From assembly GCA_964494625.1 (NCBI GenBank), contig CAZBRT010000001.1, positions 744,001-808,000 on the forward strand: a stretch of DNA of 64,000 nucleotides, written 5' to 3'. A program made the position numbers and the translations under genes. Source of the stretch: UBA2784 sp964494625 (lineage in GTDB: Bacteria; Pseudomonadota; Alphaproteobacteria; Micropepsales; Micropepsaceae). Position 1 is the stretch's first letter. Each line of letters starts with the position of its first letter. This document shows positions 24,886-33,652 of this stretch, in pieces. The notes beneath the pieces were generated by a model. The model did not search any database. It was not told the DNA's origin and saw only the letters and a list, made by a program, of their open reading frames with translations.

Positions 24886-25649
24886 GTGCCGGTGCGCCCG
24901 GCCGCTTCATGTGGCGCGCAGACATCGGCGTCATCGTGCCATGCCTCGCACATGGCGCGGGCTTTGAGGAAATTCTCGGGCCGCAGCACATCCGCCGATT
25001 TGCCCCAGCCGATCGCGCCGCGCGCCAGCATCAGGCTTTCGGGGAAATGCTCGCGCACCAGATCGATGTCGTGCAGCACGGCAATGATGATGCGGTTCTC
25101 GCCATGCCAGCGGTGCACGATGGCCAGAAGGTCGGACGTGGTGCGCGCGTCGATGGCGGCGAAGGGCTCGTCGAGCAGCACGACCGGTGCATCCTGCAAC
25201 AACAGGCGGGCAAAAAGCGCGCGCTGCAGCTGGCCGCCGGAAAGCGTGCCGATGGCGCGCGCGCCGAACCCCGAAAGGCCGACGGCCGCAATCGCCTCAT
25301 GCACGCGGTCGAGATGCCTGCCGCTGACGGCGGCAAAGGCACCGGTCTTCTTCCACAATCCCATCGCGACAAGATCGGCGACATGGATCGGAAAGCTGCG
25401 CTCGATGTCCTGCTGCTGGGGCAGCCATGCAATGTCGTGACGGGAAAATCCCGATAGCCCGACGCGTCCCGAAAGCGGCTTCAGGGCGCCGGCAATCCCC
25501 TTGAGCAATGTCGTCTTACCCGCGCCGTTCGGCCCCACGATGGCAGTGAGCGATCCCTCGACGAAGCTGCCCGAGAGATGATGCACGGCGGGATGGCGCC
25601 GATAGCCCAGCGTCAGATTTTCAAGTTGGATCGCGCGTGGCTGGGTCAT
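24882..25649 (-). CDS. znuC: Zinc ABC transporter ATP-binding protein
   Basis: A 255-residue ABC ATPase: Walker A IVGPNGAGKTTLLKG, Q-loop LPQQQDIERSF, signature LSGGQLQRALFARLLL, Walker B VVLLDEPFAAID, and the switch histidine in IIAVLHDIDLV. The C-terminal tail after residue ~210 is longer than in minimal ZnuC proteins and ends in HDDADVCAPHEAAGRTGT with a few His and Asp, possibly for metal sensing. It starts three bases after the stop of the small His-rich frame. Confidence 0.93.
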   Translation of the reverse strand: MTQPRAIQLENLTLGYRRHPAVHHLSGSFVEGSLTAIVGPNGAGKTTLLKGIAGALKPLSGRVGLSGFSRHDIAWLPQQQDIERSFPIHVADLVAMGLWKKTGAFAAVSGRHLDRVHEAIAAVGLSGFGARAIGTLSGGQLQRALFARLLLQDAPVVLLDEPFAAIDARTTSDLLAIVHRWHGENRIIIAVLHDIDLVREHFPESLMLARGAIGWGKSADVLRPENFLKARAMCEAWHDDADVCAPHEAAGRTGT

Positions 25650-25652
25650 GGC

Positions 25653-25781
25653 TCAAATCACCAGAAAGACGCCAAGCCAGATGAGCGCAATCACGCTCAT
25701 GGCGCCGACAAGCCGCAAACGCGCCGATGCCATCAAAAGGCTCGCGCGCGGTTCTTCGTGGTGGTGGTGATGCGTATGCAA
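25653..25781 (-). CDS. Small His-rich single-pass membrane protein, candidate
   Basis: A 42-residue frame with a TTG start at 25781 and a stop three bases before the znuC ATG. It begins HTHHHHHEEPRAS and ends in one hydrophobic helix (VGAMSVIALIWLGVFLVI). No ATG precedes it in frame before an in-frame stop, so the start is uncertain. The tight link to znuC, the metal-binding head and the position just downstream of a Zur-box-like palindrome argue it is a real zinc-related small protein. I do not recognise a family. Confidence 0.55.
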   Translation of the reverse strand: MHTHHHHHEEPRASLLMASARLRLVGAMSVIALIWLGVFLVI

Positions 25782-25842
25782 CGCGAGATCCTGAATGGCG
25801 GCACGGTCTCATCCGGCAGTAATCGCCGCCGTGCCGCGCGGA

Positions 25843-25859
25843 TTGTTATAACATAACAA
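25843..25859. promoter_or_regulatory. Zur-box-like palindrome before the znu operon
   Basis: TTGTTATAACATAACAA, with the perfect core TGTTATAACA (25844-25853), resembles Zur operators of Proteobacteria (AT-rich palindromes around TGTTATA). It lies about 60 bases upstream of the small His-rich frame and about 195 bases before znuC, where zinc-dependent repression of the operon would be placed. No zur gene is in the window. Confidence 0.75.
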
Positions 25860-25876
25860 ACTCGAATGCAAGCCAG

Positions 25877-26413
25877 TCAGACAGGCTCAAGCGGGATGGC
25901 GGGTCCGGAGGGCAAGGTGAGCGTAATCGGATCGCCAGGCTGGACGATCCCCCCTTCGATCACGATTGCCATGATGCCGGACTTGCGGACCAAGGTGCCG
26001 TCGCTGCGGCGCTCCAGCACGGCTTCGGTAAGGCCGGGCTGGAAGTCGTTCAGCTGGGAACAGGGATTGCGCAGGCCAGTCACTTCGATGACAGCGCCGC
26101 CCCCAAGGTGCAGGCGCGCGCCGCGCGGCAGGTCAAGGATGGCGAGACCGCGCGTCGTGACATTCTCGCCCATGTCGCCCGGCCTGATGGCAAAGCCCTT
26201 GGCGTTCAATTCATCGATCAACTCGCCATGGATGAGATGGACCTGGCGCAGATTGGGCTGCGACGGATCGCGGCGTATGCGGCTGCGGTGCTTGACGGTT
26301 TCGCCCGCATGAACGTCGCCCGCCACGCCCAGGCCCTTGAGCAGGCGGATTTCCTTCTGCGGGAGTTTGGAGAAACCATATTCGGGCCGCGCGTGCACCG
26401 CTTCGATCTGCAT
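25877..26413 (-). CDS. MOSC domain-containing protein
   Basis: A 178-residue protein of the MOSC group (molybdenum cofactor sulfurase C-terminal-like). The core is GLGVAGDVHAGETVKHRSRI, RQVHLIHGELIDELNAKGF and RPGDMGENVTTRGLAILDLP, with the conserved Cys in TGLRNPCSQLNDFQPGL. MOSC proteins bind molybdenum cofactor or sulfur carriers; stand-alone forms are poorly defined. It is a single gene between the znu promoter and msrA, which runs the other way. Confidence 0.88.
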   Translation of the reverse strand: MQIEAVHARPEYGFSKLPQKEIRLLKGLGVAGDVHAGETVKHRSRIRRDPSQPNLRQVHLIHGELIDELNAKGFAIRPGDMGENVTTRGLAILDLPRGARLHLGGGAVIEVTGLRNPCSQLNDFQPGLTEAVLERRSDGTLVRKSGIMAIVIEGGIVQPGDPITLTLPSGPAIPLEPV

Positions 26414-26505
26414 GGGTCACAGTTTCCTGATGGGGCTGGAAATCGGCGCTCCCTTGCCCCAGATTTGGCTGTACGAGACGGACCTCCTTAGACCGGAAAG
26501 CCCCC

Positions 26506-27162
26506 ATGTTTGCCAAGAAAAAGCTGCTCGAGATGCCGCGCGCCGATGACGCATTGCCGGGGCGCGAAACGGCGATGCCGGTTGCTGCGCGTCACACGGT
26601 TCTTGGCACGCCACTCAAAGGCCCGTTTCCCGCAGGGCTTGAGATTGCGACGTTCGGGCTTGGCTGCTTCTGGGGTGCGGAGCGCCTCTTCTGGAAGCAG
26701 AAGGGCGTCTATTCAACCAGCGTCGGCTATGCGGGCGGGTTTACGCCCAATCCGACCTATGAAGAGGTCTGCTCCGGCCGCACCGGCCACAACGAAGTCG
26801 TGCAGGTCGTGTTCGATCCAAAGCACGTCTCCTATGCGGAACTTGTGAAGCTCTTCTTCGAGAACCATGATCCGACCCAGGGCATGCGCCAGGGCGGCGA
26901 CATCGGCACGCAATACCGTTCCGGCCTTTATGTGCACAGCCCGGCACAGCGAGAGGTCGCCGAGGCAGCGCGCCGTGACTATGCCGCGCGGCTGGCCGCA
27001 GAAGGCTTTGGCGGCGTCACTACTGAAATTGTCGATGCGCCGGTCTATTTCTATGCCGAGGACTATCATCAGCAGTATCTGGACAAGAACCCGGAAGGTT
27101 ATTGCGGCTTGGGCGGCACCGGCGTGACTTGCCCCATCGGCGTGGGTGTGGACGCAAGGTAG
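26506..27162 (+). CDS. msrA: Peptide-methionine (S)-S-oxide reductase
   Basis: A 218-residue MsrA. The catalytic motif is LGCFWGAERLFW (residues ~55-66), with GYAGG, YEEVCSGRTGHNEVVQVVFD, the GDIGTQYRSGLY line and a C-terminal resolving-cysteine region YCGLGGTGVTCP. The N-terminal ~45 residues (LEMPRADDALPGRETAMPVA) are the extended form found in Alphaproteobacteria. It repairs oxidised methionine in proteins using thioredoxin. Confidence 0.95.
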   Translation: MFAKKKLLEMPRADDALPGRETAMPVAARHTVLGTPLKGPFPAGLEIATFGLGCFWGAERLFWKQKGVYSTSVGYAGGFTPNPTYEEVCSGRTGHNEVVQVVFDPKHVSYAELVKLFFENHDPTQGMRQGGDIGTQYRSGLYVHSPAQREVAEAARRDYAARLAAEGFGGVTTEIVDAPVYFYAEDYHQQYLDKNPEGYCGLGGTGVTCPIGVGVDAR

Positions 27163-27453
27163 CGCCATTGGTTCGGCTTTTCGCTAATTGTGACAGTTTC
27201 GCAACAGGCCAATTTGCAATAATATCCTTTTACTTCAAATGGTTACATCTTATCGGGGGACGCCTGTGAACGCCGCTATGGTAATGGCGGCCATTCTACG
27301 GCGCGGGCAAAGGGCGTAAAACTCCCCGGTCTTGGCAGGGGGAATCAAACTGCCGCGGCGATGACATGGCTGGCTTGGGGACCATGTTGCGTTCAATTCC
27401 GGCTGCCACGGGTCCAAATCCGGCGCGCAGCTCCAACATCAGGAGCATTCGAA

Positions 27454-28242
27454 ATGAAGAATCTGAAGACCCTTATTCTGGCCGGCGTGTGCGCGGCTGC
27501 CCTTTCGATGCCTGCGATGGCGGATGAAGCGGCAACTGAAACGACGTCAGGCCCCTTCGCCTCGCTGTCGGGTGGTTATGCAGACCTCGATGCGAATGGC
27601 GCAGGCGCCGACCTCTATTTCGTCGACCTGTCAGTCGGTGCAGGCCTGTGGGACACGAACTGGAACCTGCAGGGCCAGCTCGGTTGGGAAGCCCTGGATT
27701 TCAGCTTCGGGCTTGAGTTTGACAATTTCACCCCGGGACTTTCGGTGTTCACACGTGACTCGTCGCACCACGCCTTTGGCGGCGGTTTCGTCTGGCACGG
27801 CGTCAGCTCGAATTTCTTTGGCGATTTCGACTTCACCAATTACGGTGTTTTCGGTGAATTCTATCTCGACAAGTTCACTCTTGGCGGCGGCATTTTCGCC
27901 ATGGATGGCGAGAGCTTCGAAGGATGGGGCGGCCAGATCGATGGCACCTATTATGTCTGCGACAGCGCTCTCCTGCGCGCGTTCTATCGCCACCACGATG
28001 TTGATAACGCTTCGGACACTTCAGGGGCCATCGGCCTTTCGGCCGAGTACAAGATCGAAGGGTCAGCGCTTTCGTTCGGGCTGAATTACGAGCACATCGA
28101 CGCATTCGGAACCGATGCCGACATGATCGGTGGCCAGTTGAAGTTCCGCTTCGGTGATGGCGGCGGCGATGTCCTGATGACCCGCGACCGCAATGGCGCG
28201 ATCGACACGCGCCTTGAGACTTCGATCCGTCACGTTTTCTGA
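27454..28242 (+). CDS. Outer-membrane beta-barrel protein
   Basis: A 262-residue protein from the ATG at 27454, preceded by AGGAG. A signal peptide (MKNLKTLILAGVCAAALSMP, then AMADE) is followed by alternating strand segments with tight Gly-Asp turns. The sequence ends in RLETSIRHVF, whose terminal Phe is a usual outer-membrane assembly signal. I do not recognise a specific porin family, so function is left open. A strong hairpin terminator follows (28281-28317). Confidence 0.75.
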   Translation: MKNLKTLILAGVCAAALSMPAMADEAATETTSGPFASLSGGYADLDANGAGADLYFVDLSVGAGLWDTNWNLQGQLGWEALDFSFGLEFDNFTPGLSVFTRDSSHHAFGGGFVWHGVSSNFFGDFDFTNYGVFGEFYLDKFTLGGGIFAMDGESFEGWGGQIDGTYYVCDSALLRAFYRHHDVDNASDTSGAIGLSAEYKIEGSALSFGLNYEHIDAFGTDADMIGGQLKFRFGDGGGDVLMTRDRNGAIDTRLETSIRHVF

Positions 28243-28280
28243 TCTTTCGCCCGGTAACGGGTTTGATCAGATCAACTTTG

Positions 28281-28317
28281 AGGCCGGAGCGGGAAACCGC
28301 TCCGGCCTTCAGCTTTT
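28281..28317 (+). terminator. Rho-independent terminator after the barrel gene
   Basis: AGGCCGGAGCGG-GAAA-CCGCTCCGGCCT is a perfect 12-bp stem with a GAAA loop, followed by TCAGCTTTT. It begins 39 bases after the barrel gene stop. Confidence 0.92.
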
Positions 28318-28430
28318 GGGGCGGGGCGGCTGCATCGGCTCTTGGTTAACCGCCCATCCGGCCTTGCCCTTTCACCATGGCGCTGGCGCCGCATTGCTCC
28401 TGTCGCCCCGGGACGCCATGCTGGGAAGCC

Positions 28431-29978
28431 GTGATCAGGAATGCCGACGACAGCGCCTTTCCCGCAACGCTCGATGCCGATGTCGCGATCATCGGTGCGG
28501 GTGCGGCCGGACTTGCGCTTGCGCTCGCGCTTGCAAAGTCGCGCCTCTCTGTCGTTGTGCTGGCAGGCGGCGGCGAAACCGAAGATCCCGTCACCCAGGC
28601 GCTCTATGACGGCGAGATCATTGGTGCGCCTTACACGCCGCTGACACAAATCCGGTCACGCCAGTTTGGCGGCACGACATCGCAATGGGAGGGCTGGTGC
28701 CATCCTTTGCAGCAGAACGATCTGAGTGCGCGCGGCTGGATCGACAACAGTGGGTGGCCCATCAAGGCGTCCGATCTTGAGCCGTTCATGGAAGGTGCCG
28801 CCGCCCTTGCCGAGCTTGGTGGGGCCGGTTTTGACTATGGCGCGCTCTCGCAGATTGCAGCCCAAAGCGGCTCGTCCATCCTGCCGGTCATCCATGGCGG
28901 CGTGGAGACGCGCCTCGTGCGCGGTTCACCGCCCACGCGATTTGGCACGCGCTATCGCGCCGAACTTGATGCCGCGCGCAACGTGACCGTCTGGCTTGGC
29001 CTCTCGGCGGCGGGCTTCGAGATGTCGGGCGACGGCACGCGGATTGCCGCCGTGCGCTATGCGCGCATCGAGGGGCGGCAAGGGCGCTTGCGTGCGCGCC
29101 ATGTCGTCATGGCAGCCGGTGGTATCGAGAACGCGCGCCTCATGCTCTCCGCCGAGCCGCAATTGTCACCTGCCATGGGTGACAGTTTCTGGCATGTGGG
29201 GCGTCATTTCAGCGATCATCCGCTGCTCGACGGGGCAGCCTTCCTTTTGCGCGTGCGCGGGGAGGGCGTTGCACCGGGGCTTCCTGCCTATGACGGACCG
29301 GTCGAAGGTGCCTTTGGCCGCGCGCGGTTTGCGCTTGCGCCGTCGCCCTTGCTGATGGCGCGCGAGGGGATTGCATCGTCGCTCACCTTCATCCGGCCGT
29401 CGGCGGGAACGCTGGTCCTGTCGGCGCGCGGCGGCAATGCCGTTCAGGGTGAGGCGGCGGAAGTTTTGCCGGATGCAAGGCTTGCAGCGGCGGCCGCCCA
29501 GGCAGCCTTTCCGCTGGCCCGCGAAATGGACGTGCATCCTTTGACCGGTCTCATCGAAACACGATCACGCAGTGACAGCCGTATTACGCTGTCGGATGCG
29601 CGTGATCGCCTGGGGTTGGCCAAGCCCCGGCTCGACTGGCGGATCGGCGCGCAGGACATTGCGGATTATGTGACGACGCTTGTGCATCTGGCGCGCGACA
29701 TGGCGGCGACCGGCACCGGGCTTGTCTATGTCCATCCGGAAGCCGCGCGGATATTTGCAGGCAATTTCGGTCATGCCGGCCATCACATGGGGACGACCCG
29801 CATGGCCGCCGACCCGGCGCGCGGCGTGACGGATGCCAACGGCAAGGTCTTCGGTATCGGCAATCTCTGGTGCCAGGGCTCCAGCCTTTTCTGTACGCCG
29901 GGCGCGACCTATCCGACGCTGACGATCCTTGCCATGGCGCTCCGGCTTGCCGATGCCTTCATGAAGGGGACGGCGTGA
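28431..29978 (+). CDS. GMC-type FAD oxidoreductase
   Basis: A 515-residue flavoprotein. The start is uncertain; the GTG at 28431 gives a short leader before the FAD motif VAIIGAGAAGLALALALA. Other marks are RQFGGTTSQWEGWCHPL, the substrate-domain motif HVVMAAGGIENARLML, and the C-terminal active-site histidines in GHHMGTTRMAADPARGVTDA with GIGNLWCQGSSLFCTPG. It lacks an obvious signal peptide. The following gene, with a Tat signal, overlaps it by one base and may be its small subunit, as in gluconate and sorbitol dehydrogenases. The substrate (a sugar, alcohol or sterol) is unknown. Confidence 0.87.
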   Translation: MIRNADDSAFPATLDADVAIIGAGAAGLALALALAKSRLSVVVLAGGGETEDPVTQALYDGEIIGAPYTPLTQIRSRQFGGTTSQWEGWCHPLQQNDLSARGWIDNSGWPIKASDLEPFMEGAAALAELGGAGFDYGALSQIAAQSGSSILPVIHGGVETRLVRGSPPTRFGTRYRAELDAARNVTVWLGLSAAGFEMSGDGTRIAAVRYARIEGRQGRLRARHVVMAAGGIENARLMLSAEPQLSPAMGDSFWHVGRHFSDHPLLDGAAFLLRVRGEGVAPGLPAYDGPVEGAFGRARFALAPSPLLMAREGIASSLTFIRPSAGTLVLSARGGNAVQGEAAEVLPDARLAAAAAQAAFPLAREMDVHPLTGLIETRSRSDSRITLSDARDRLGLAKPRLDWRIGAQDIADYVTTLVHLARDMAATGTGLVYVHPEAARIFAGNFGHAGHHMGTTRMAADPARGVTDANGKVFGIGNLWCQGSSLFCTPGATYPTLTILAMALRLADAFMKGTA

Positions 29979-30424
29979 TGACCAAGCGCCTTTTCCCGCC
30001 AAAGATCATTGACGAGCCGCTGACGCCGACACGCAGGGCTGCTCTGGCGCTTCTGGGGATGGGGGCGTGTGCGGCAGCGCTCGGTCAGGCGGCCGGGGAA
30101 CTCACGCTGTCGGAAACCGGGCTTGGACCGCTCCTGGCCGAACTCAAGCGCCTGGGCGCGCTTTCGGCCCTCTCGGAGCTTGCGGCGGCGCCCGAGATCG
30201 CCTCGCTCTCGCTCTTTGAGGCCGAGGATGCGCTGGCGACGGTGCTGACGGCGGGCAAAGGGCGGTCAATCCAGCGTTATCAGGCGGCAGTTTCGGCCGA
30301 TGCCGCGCGGGGCAAGTTCGTCGACCTTGCGGGCATTCTTCTGCCTGCCATTGCAGCCTCGCTTGCGCGTGTCGTTGGCGGCGAGCATGCCGACGCACGG
30401 CCAACGACTGACAGAACGGGCTGA
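29978..30424 (+). CDS. Tat-signal small protein, partner of the GMC enzyme
   Basis: A 148-residue protein whose N-terminal half reads TPTRRAALALLGMGACAAAL, a twin-arginine export signal. The remainder is helical and Ala-rich (LAELKRLGALSALSELAAAP). The gene begins at the ATG at 29978, sharing a base with the GMC stop (TGATG). This arrangement resembles small subunits of membrane-bound dehydrogenases that carry a cofactor-loaded partner through Tat. No family match is clear. Confidence 0.68.
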   Translation: MTKRLFPPKIIDEPLTPTRRAALALLGMGACAAALGQAAGELTLSETGLGPLLAELKRLGALSALSELAAAPEIASLSLFEAEDALATVLTAGKGRSIQRYQAAVSADAARGKFVDLAGILLPAIAASLARVVGGEHADARPTTDRTG

Positions 30425-30435
30425 ACGGCGCGTGC

Positions 30436-31434
30436 TTACTGGCTGAGCGACATCGCGCCTGCGCCGACGATGACGGGCTTGGGCACAGGGATCGCCCAGC
30501 CGCCTTCGGGTACGGTATCGGGCACAGCATCCGGCTCGGGTGTGCGGGCGGCGACTTCCGTTTCGCGCAATTCCGGTTCGACCAGCTCAGGCTCACGCAT
30601 GGCGGCGATACCGACGCCAGCGTCAACCGGTTTCATGCGCGGCAGGATGATGTTGTCGGCCAGCTCAACCGTGGCGGGGTCGCTTGATGCCGTGGGCACA
30701 TCGGCTGAGGCGAGTGCAACCGGGCTGCCTGAACGGGCAAGGGCGGCAACCTGCATGTCAGGATAAATGAAGCCGCGCGTCTTGTAGCGGCGGGCGCCAT
30801 AACGCTGGGTCGGTGTGTGCCAGACGCGCACCTCGCTCCAGTCATTGTTGGCCGAGACGTCAATCACCGGCTGGTCGAGATAGATCTTCTCGTCATTCAG
30901 CCAATTGGCGTGGTCGATCACGATGGTACGGCTGTCGATCACCCTTGTGACGACGGCAACGTGGCCGCGGCGCTGGCCGCGATAGCCCTTGAGGACCAGA
31001 ACCGCTGAAGCGGCCGGCATGGCGTCACGCGGGTAGGTGTCGCGTTCCATGTCCCACCAGCGCCAGGCGTCGCCGTAGATCTCGATGCCGGACCGCTCGC
31101 GCGCATAAGGCACGCATTGCAGGCGCGGCTGATCGGAAATGACGCGGGGGTGGAGGCCATAGCCCGCAAGGTCGATATCGGGGCTTTCGACAGCATCAGG
31201 GATGATCGCCATGACAAGCGTGCCGGCAATCGTGAAGACGCCCTCAATGGCATCGCCGACATAGCGGGCAATGCGGACCCGGGGCTTCACGCCCGAGCCG
31301 TCGTCCTCATAGAGGTTGTTGCTCCGCGACAGCGAAAGGCTGCCGGAGCTGGAACACGCGCTGAGGGCAAGGCTTCCGGCAAGAGCCGCAGCCGCAATCA
31401 GCCATGCGCGGGCAGGATTGGCCCGTGATGTCAT
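30436..31434 (-). CDS. CHAP-domain lipoprotein, paralogue 1
   Basis: A 332-residue protein with a lipoprotein signal (IAAAALAGSLALSACSSSG, lipobox Cys near residue 27). The CHAP amidase domain carries the catalytic Cys in LQCVPYARERSGIEIYG, the His in RRGHVAVVTRV, and IVIDHANWLND. The C-terminal ~100 residues are Pro/Glu/Val-rich and may be a wall or membrane linker. CHAP enzymes cleave peptidoglycan cross-links; whether this one is active is unknown. A shorter paralogue lies 200 bp away on the same strand. Confidence 0.88.
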   Translation of the reverse strand: MTSRANPARAWLIAAAALAGSLALSACSSSGSLSLSRSNNLYEDDGSGVKPRVRIARYVGDAIEGVFTIAGTLVMAIIPDAVESPDIDLAGYGLHPRVISDQPRLQCVPYARERSGIEIYGDAWRWWDMERDTYPRDAMPAASAVLVLKGYRGQRRGHVAVVTRVIDSRTIVIDHANWLNDEKIYLDQPVIDVSANNDWSEVRVWHTPTQRYGARRYKTRGFIYPDMQVAALARSGSPVALASADVPTASSDPATVELADNIILPRMKPVDAGVGIAAMREPELVEPELRETEVAARTPEPDAVPDTVPEGGWAIPVPKPVIVGAGAMSLSQ

Positions 31435-31643
31435 TTAACCCCACAGATGTCCGTCTCAACTGGGGGCCGGAATGGCGGAAACGTGCCGGGTCCGTCAACT
31501 TAAACTTCCCGTCATGTCACCTTGTAACCATGCACAAAACAGGAACGGCTCTTGAATCCAAAGGGCTTTCACTGTGGCAAAAAAAAGGCTTGTGCTCGCG
31601 CAGAGAAGGTGATTCACAAAAAATTCAATCCACGGTTGTGTTC

Positions 31644-32318
31644 TCAGGAACCCGCCTCGCGGGCGATCAGGGCGGCGATGGGATCGTCGGCACCATCACC
31701 GCCGCCCAATTCTGCGCCCCTGGCATCATCCGCATCGGCGTCACGCTCGACATAAACATCGCGCGGCGCGCGACGTGCGGGTCCATCGGGAAGGATGAAG
31801 CCCTGCACCTCGTAGGTGCGTGCGCCATAGCGGTCTGACGGGACGTACCAGACCTTGACCGCACTCCAGTCATTGCCGGGGGAGACGTCGCGGATCGGCG
31901 TGTCGAGGTTGATCTCGCCGCGATTCAGCCAGTTGGCGTGATCCACCACGATCTCGCGGGAATTGAGGATGCGGCGGACGACAGCAAGATGCCCGCGCCC
32001 CGGATCGTTGTAGCCGCGCAGGACCAGGACGGCACCCACTTGGGGTTGGTCGTCGCGGGCGAATTCGCCTTCAGCCTTCGCCCACCAGAGGTTCGCATTG
32101 CCGTAGATTTCGATGCCCGATTGGGCGCGCGCATAGGGGACGCATTGCAGGGGCGAGGCCGGCGTCACGACACGCGGATGGGCGTCGGGGCGGGCATCGG
32201 GTCGCTCGGTGTGGCGGTCGCGGAATTCGGGCGCGCGTGTTGAGCCGCAAGCCGACAAGACGACCAATGACGCCACAAGGACCACTGAACGCATAACCGA
32301 ACGCACAACCAAACCCAT
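31644..32318 (-). CDS. CHAP-domain lipoprotein, paralogue 2
   Basis: A 224-residue protein from the ATG at 32318 with signal VVLVASLVVLSACGS (lipobox Cys). The domain is LQCVPYARAQSGIEIYGNAN, DPGRGHLAVVRRI and IVVDHANWLNR, nearly the same core as the upstream paralogue but with a short tail. It lies 209 bp upstream of the other in transcription order. The two appear to be a tandem duplication that has since diverged. A later part rich in Asp (ERDADADDARGAELG) may bind cations. Confidence 0.86.
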   Translation of the reverse strand: MGLVVRSVMRSVVLVASLVVLSACGSTRAPEFRDRHTERPDARPDAHPRVVTPASPLQCVPYARAQSGIEIYGNANLWWAKAEGEFARDDQPQVGAVLVLRGYNDPGRGHLAVVRRILNSREIVVDHANWLNRGEINLDTPIRDVSPGNDWSAVKVWYVPSDRYGARTYEVQGFILPDGPARRAPRDVYVERDADADDARGAELGGGDGADDPIAALIAREAGS

Positions 32319-32488
32319 AGGCCTGCTCCCGTCAGGAACGACTTTCCTGACAGGCAATCTCGCGCATTCGTCTCAAATCCGTGTTGAATCCGGTCGTCGG
32401 ATTTTCATGACCGCAGCAAGGTTAATGCGTGCGCCATCGCTCCTAACCGCATGGAATGGCAGGTGGTGCAGAAGCGGTTCGGTAAATG

Positions 32489-33652
32489 TCAATCAAGGGT
32501 CTGGCGGTAACGCCGCATCGCGACCATGCCCGCAAAGAGAATGAAGGCGAGGATCGGCAGCACTTCGGGCAGGGTTTCAGCGATGCCATTGCCCTTGAGA
32601 AGTATGCCCCGGATGATCCGCAGGAAATGGGTGAGCGGCAGGATTTCGCCGATCCATTGCGCCCAGGCCGGCATGCCGCGGAACGGGAACATGAAGCCCG
32701 AGAGCAGGAGCGACGGCAGAAAGAAGAAGAACGACATCTGCATTGCCTGCATCTGGCTCTTGGCAAAGGTCGAGAAAGTGAAGCCGACGGCAAGGTTGGC
32801 GGCGATGAAAAGCGTGACGCAGGCAACAAGAAGGGTGAGCGACCCCAGCATCGGCACCCCGAAGAGAAGCCTTGCGAGAAACAAAACCACCACCATCTGG
32901 ACAAAGCCGACGCCGATATAGGGCACGATCTTGCCGATCATCACCTCCATCGGGCGCAGCGGCATGGCGAGCAGGTTCTCCATCGTGCCGCGCTCGGTTT
33001 CGCGCGTGACCGCAAGGGCCGTGATCATCACCATGGTCATGGTGAGGACGACACCCAGAAGCCCCGGCACGATGTTGAGCTCTGACTTGCCCTCGGGGTT
33101 GTAGAGCCGGTGGACGATCATCTCGACAGGAGCCGGTCCCGGATTGAGGAAGGCCAAAGGTCCAGTCAGGTCGCGCGCAAAGACCGTTCCCGCCAGTGCC
33201 GACATGGTGGCGAGCGCGCCCTGGGCCGCAACGGGATCGGTCGCATCCGCCTCGATCAGGATCTGCGGACGCTCGCCGCGCATCAGGGCCGCCGAAAAAC
33301 CGGCCGGGACATTGACGACAAAGGCGACCTCGCCCTCGTCCAGAAGAAAGCGCGCTTCCTCGGGCGAATGTGCCACGCGCACGAAGCGGAAATATTCCGA
33401 GTTTTCCATCGCGCTCGCCAGCGCGCGGGTGAAGACGCTTTCCTCGGCCGCATGGATCGCGGCGGGCAGATGGCGCGGGTCCGAATTGATGGCATAGCCA
33501 AAGAGGATGAGCTGCATCAGCGGCACGCCGATCATCATCGAAAAGGTGATCGGGTCCCGCCGCATCTGCAGAAGTTCCTTGGCCATCATGGCGATGACGC
33601 GGAACCATGCAAAGCGGCGGGGCGGGGTGGGGGCGGGAGCGGGAGCAGTCAT
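32489..33652 (-). CDS. ABC-2 type transporter permease
   Basis: A 387-residue inner-membrane protein of the ABC-2 family (YbhS/YhhJ type): an N-terminal helix (MIGVPLMQLILFGYAIN), a large outside domain, then five or so helices with TMVMITALAVTRETERGTME, MEVMIGKIVPYIGVG and LLLSGFMFPFRGMP, the last near the usual conserved gating region. It overlaps the ATPase gene by 4 bp. Only one permease gene is present, where related exporters often have two, so it may work as a dimer. Confidence 0.9.
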   Translation of the reverse strand: MTAPAPAPTPPRRFAWFRVIAMMAKELLQMRRDPITFSMMIGVPLMQLILFGYAINSDPRHLPAAIHAAEESVFTRALASAMENSEYFRFVRVAHSPEEARFLLDEGEVAFVVNVPAGFSAALMRGERPQILIEADATDPVAAQGALATMSALAGTVFARDLTGPLAFLNPGPAPVEMIVHRLYNPEGKSELNIVPGLLGVVLTMTMVMITALAVTRETERGTMENLLAMPLRPMEVMIGKIVPYIGVGFVQMVVVLFLARLLFGVPMLGSLTLLVACVTLFIAANLAVGFTFSTFAKSQMQAMQMSFFFFLPSLLLSGFMFPFRGMPAWAQWIGEILPLTHFLRIIRGILLKGNGIAETLPEVLPILAFILFAGMVAMRRYRQTLD

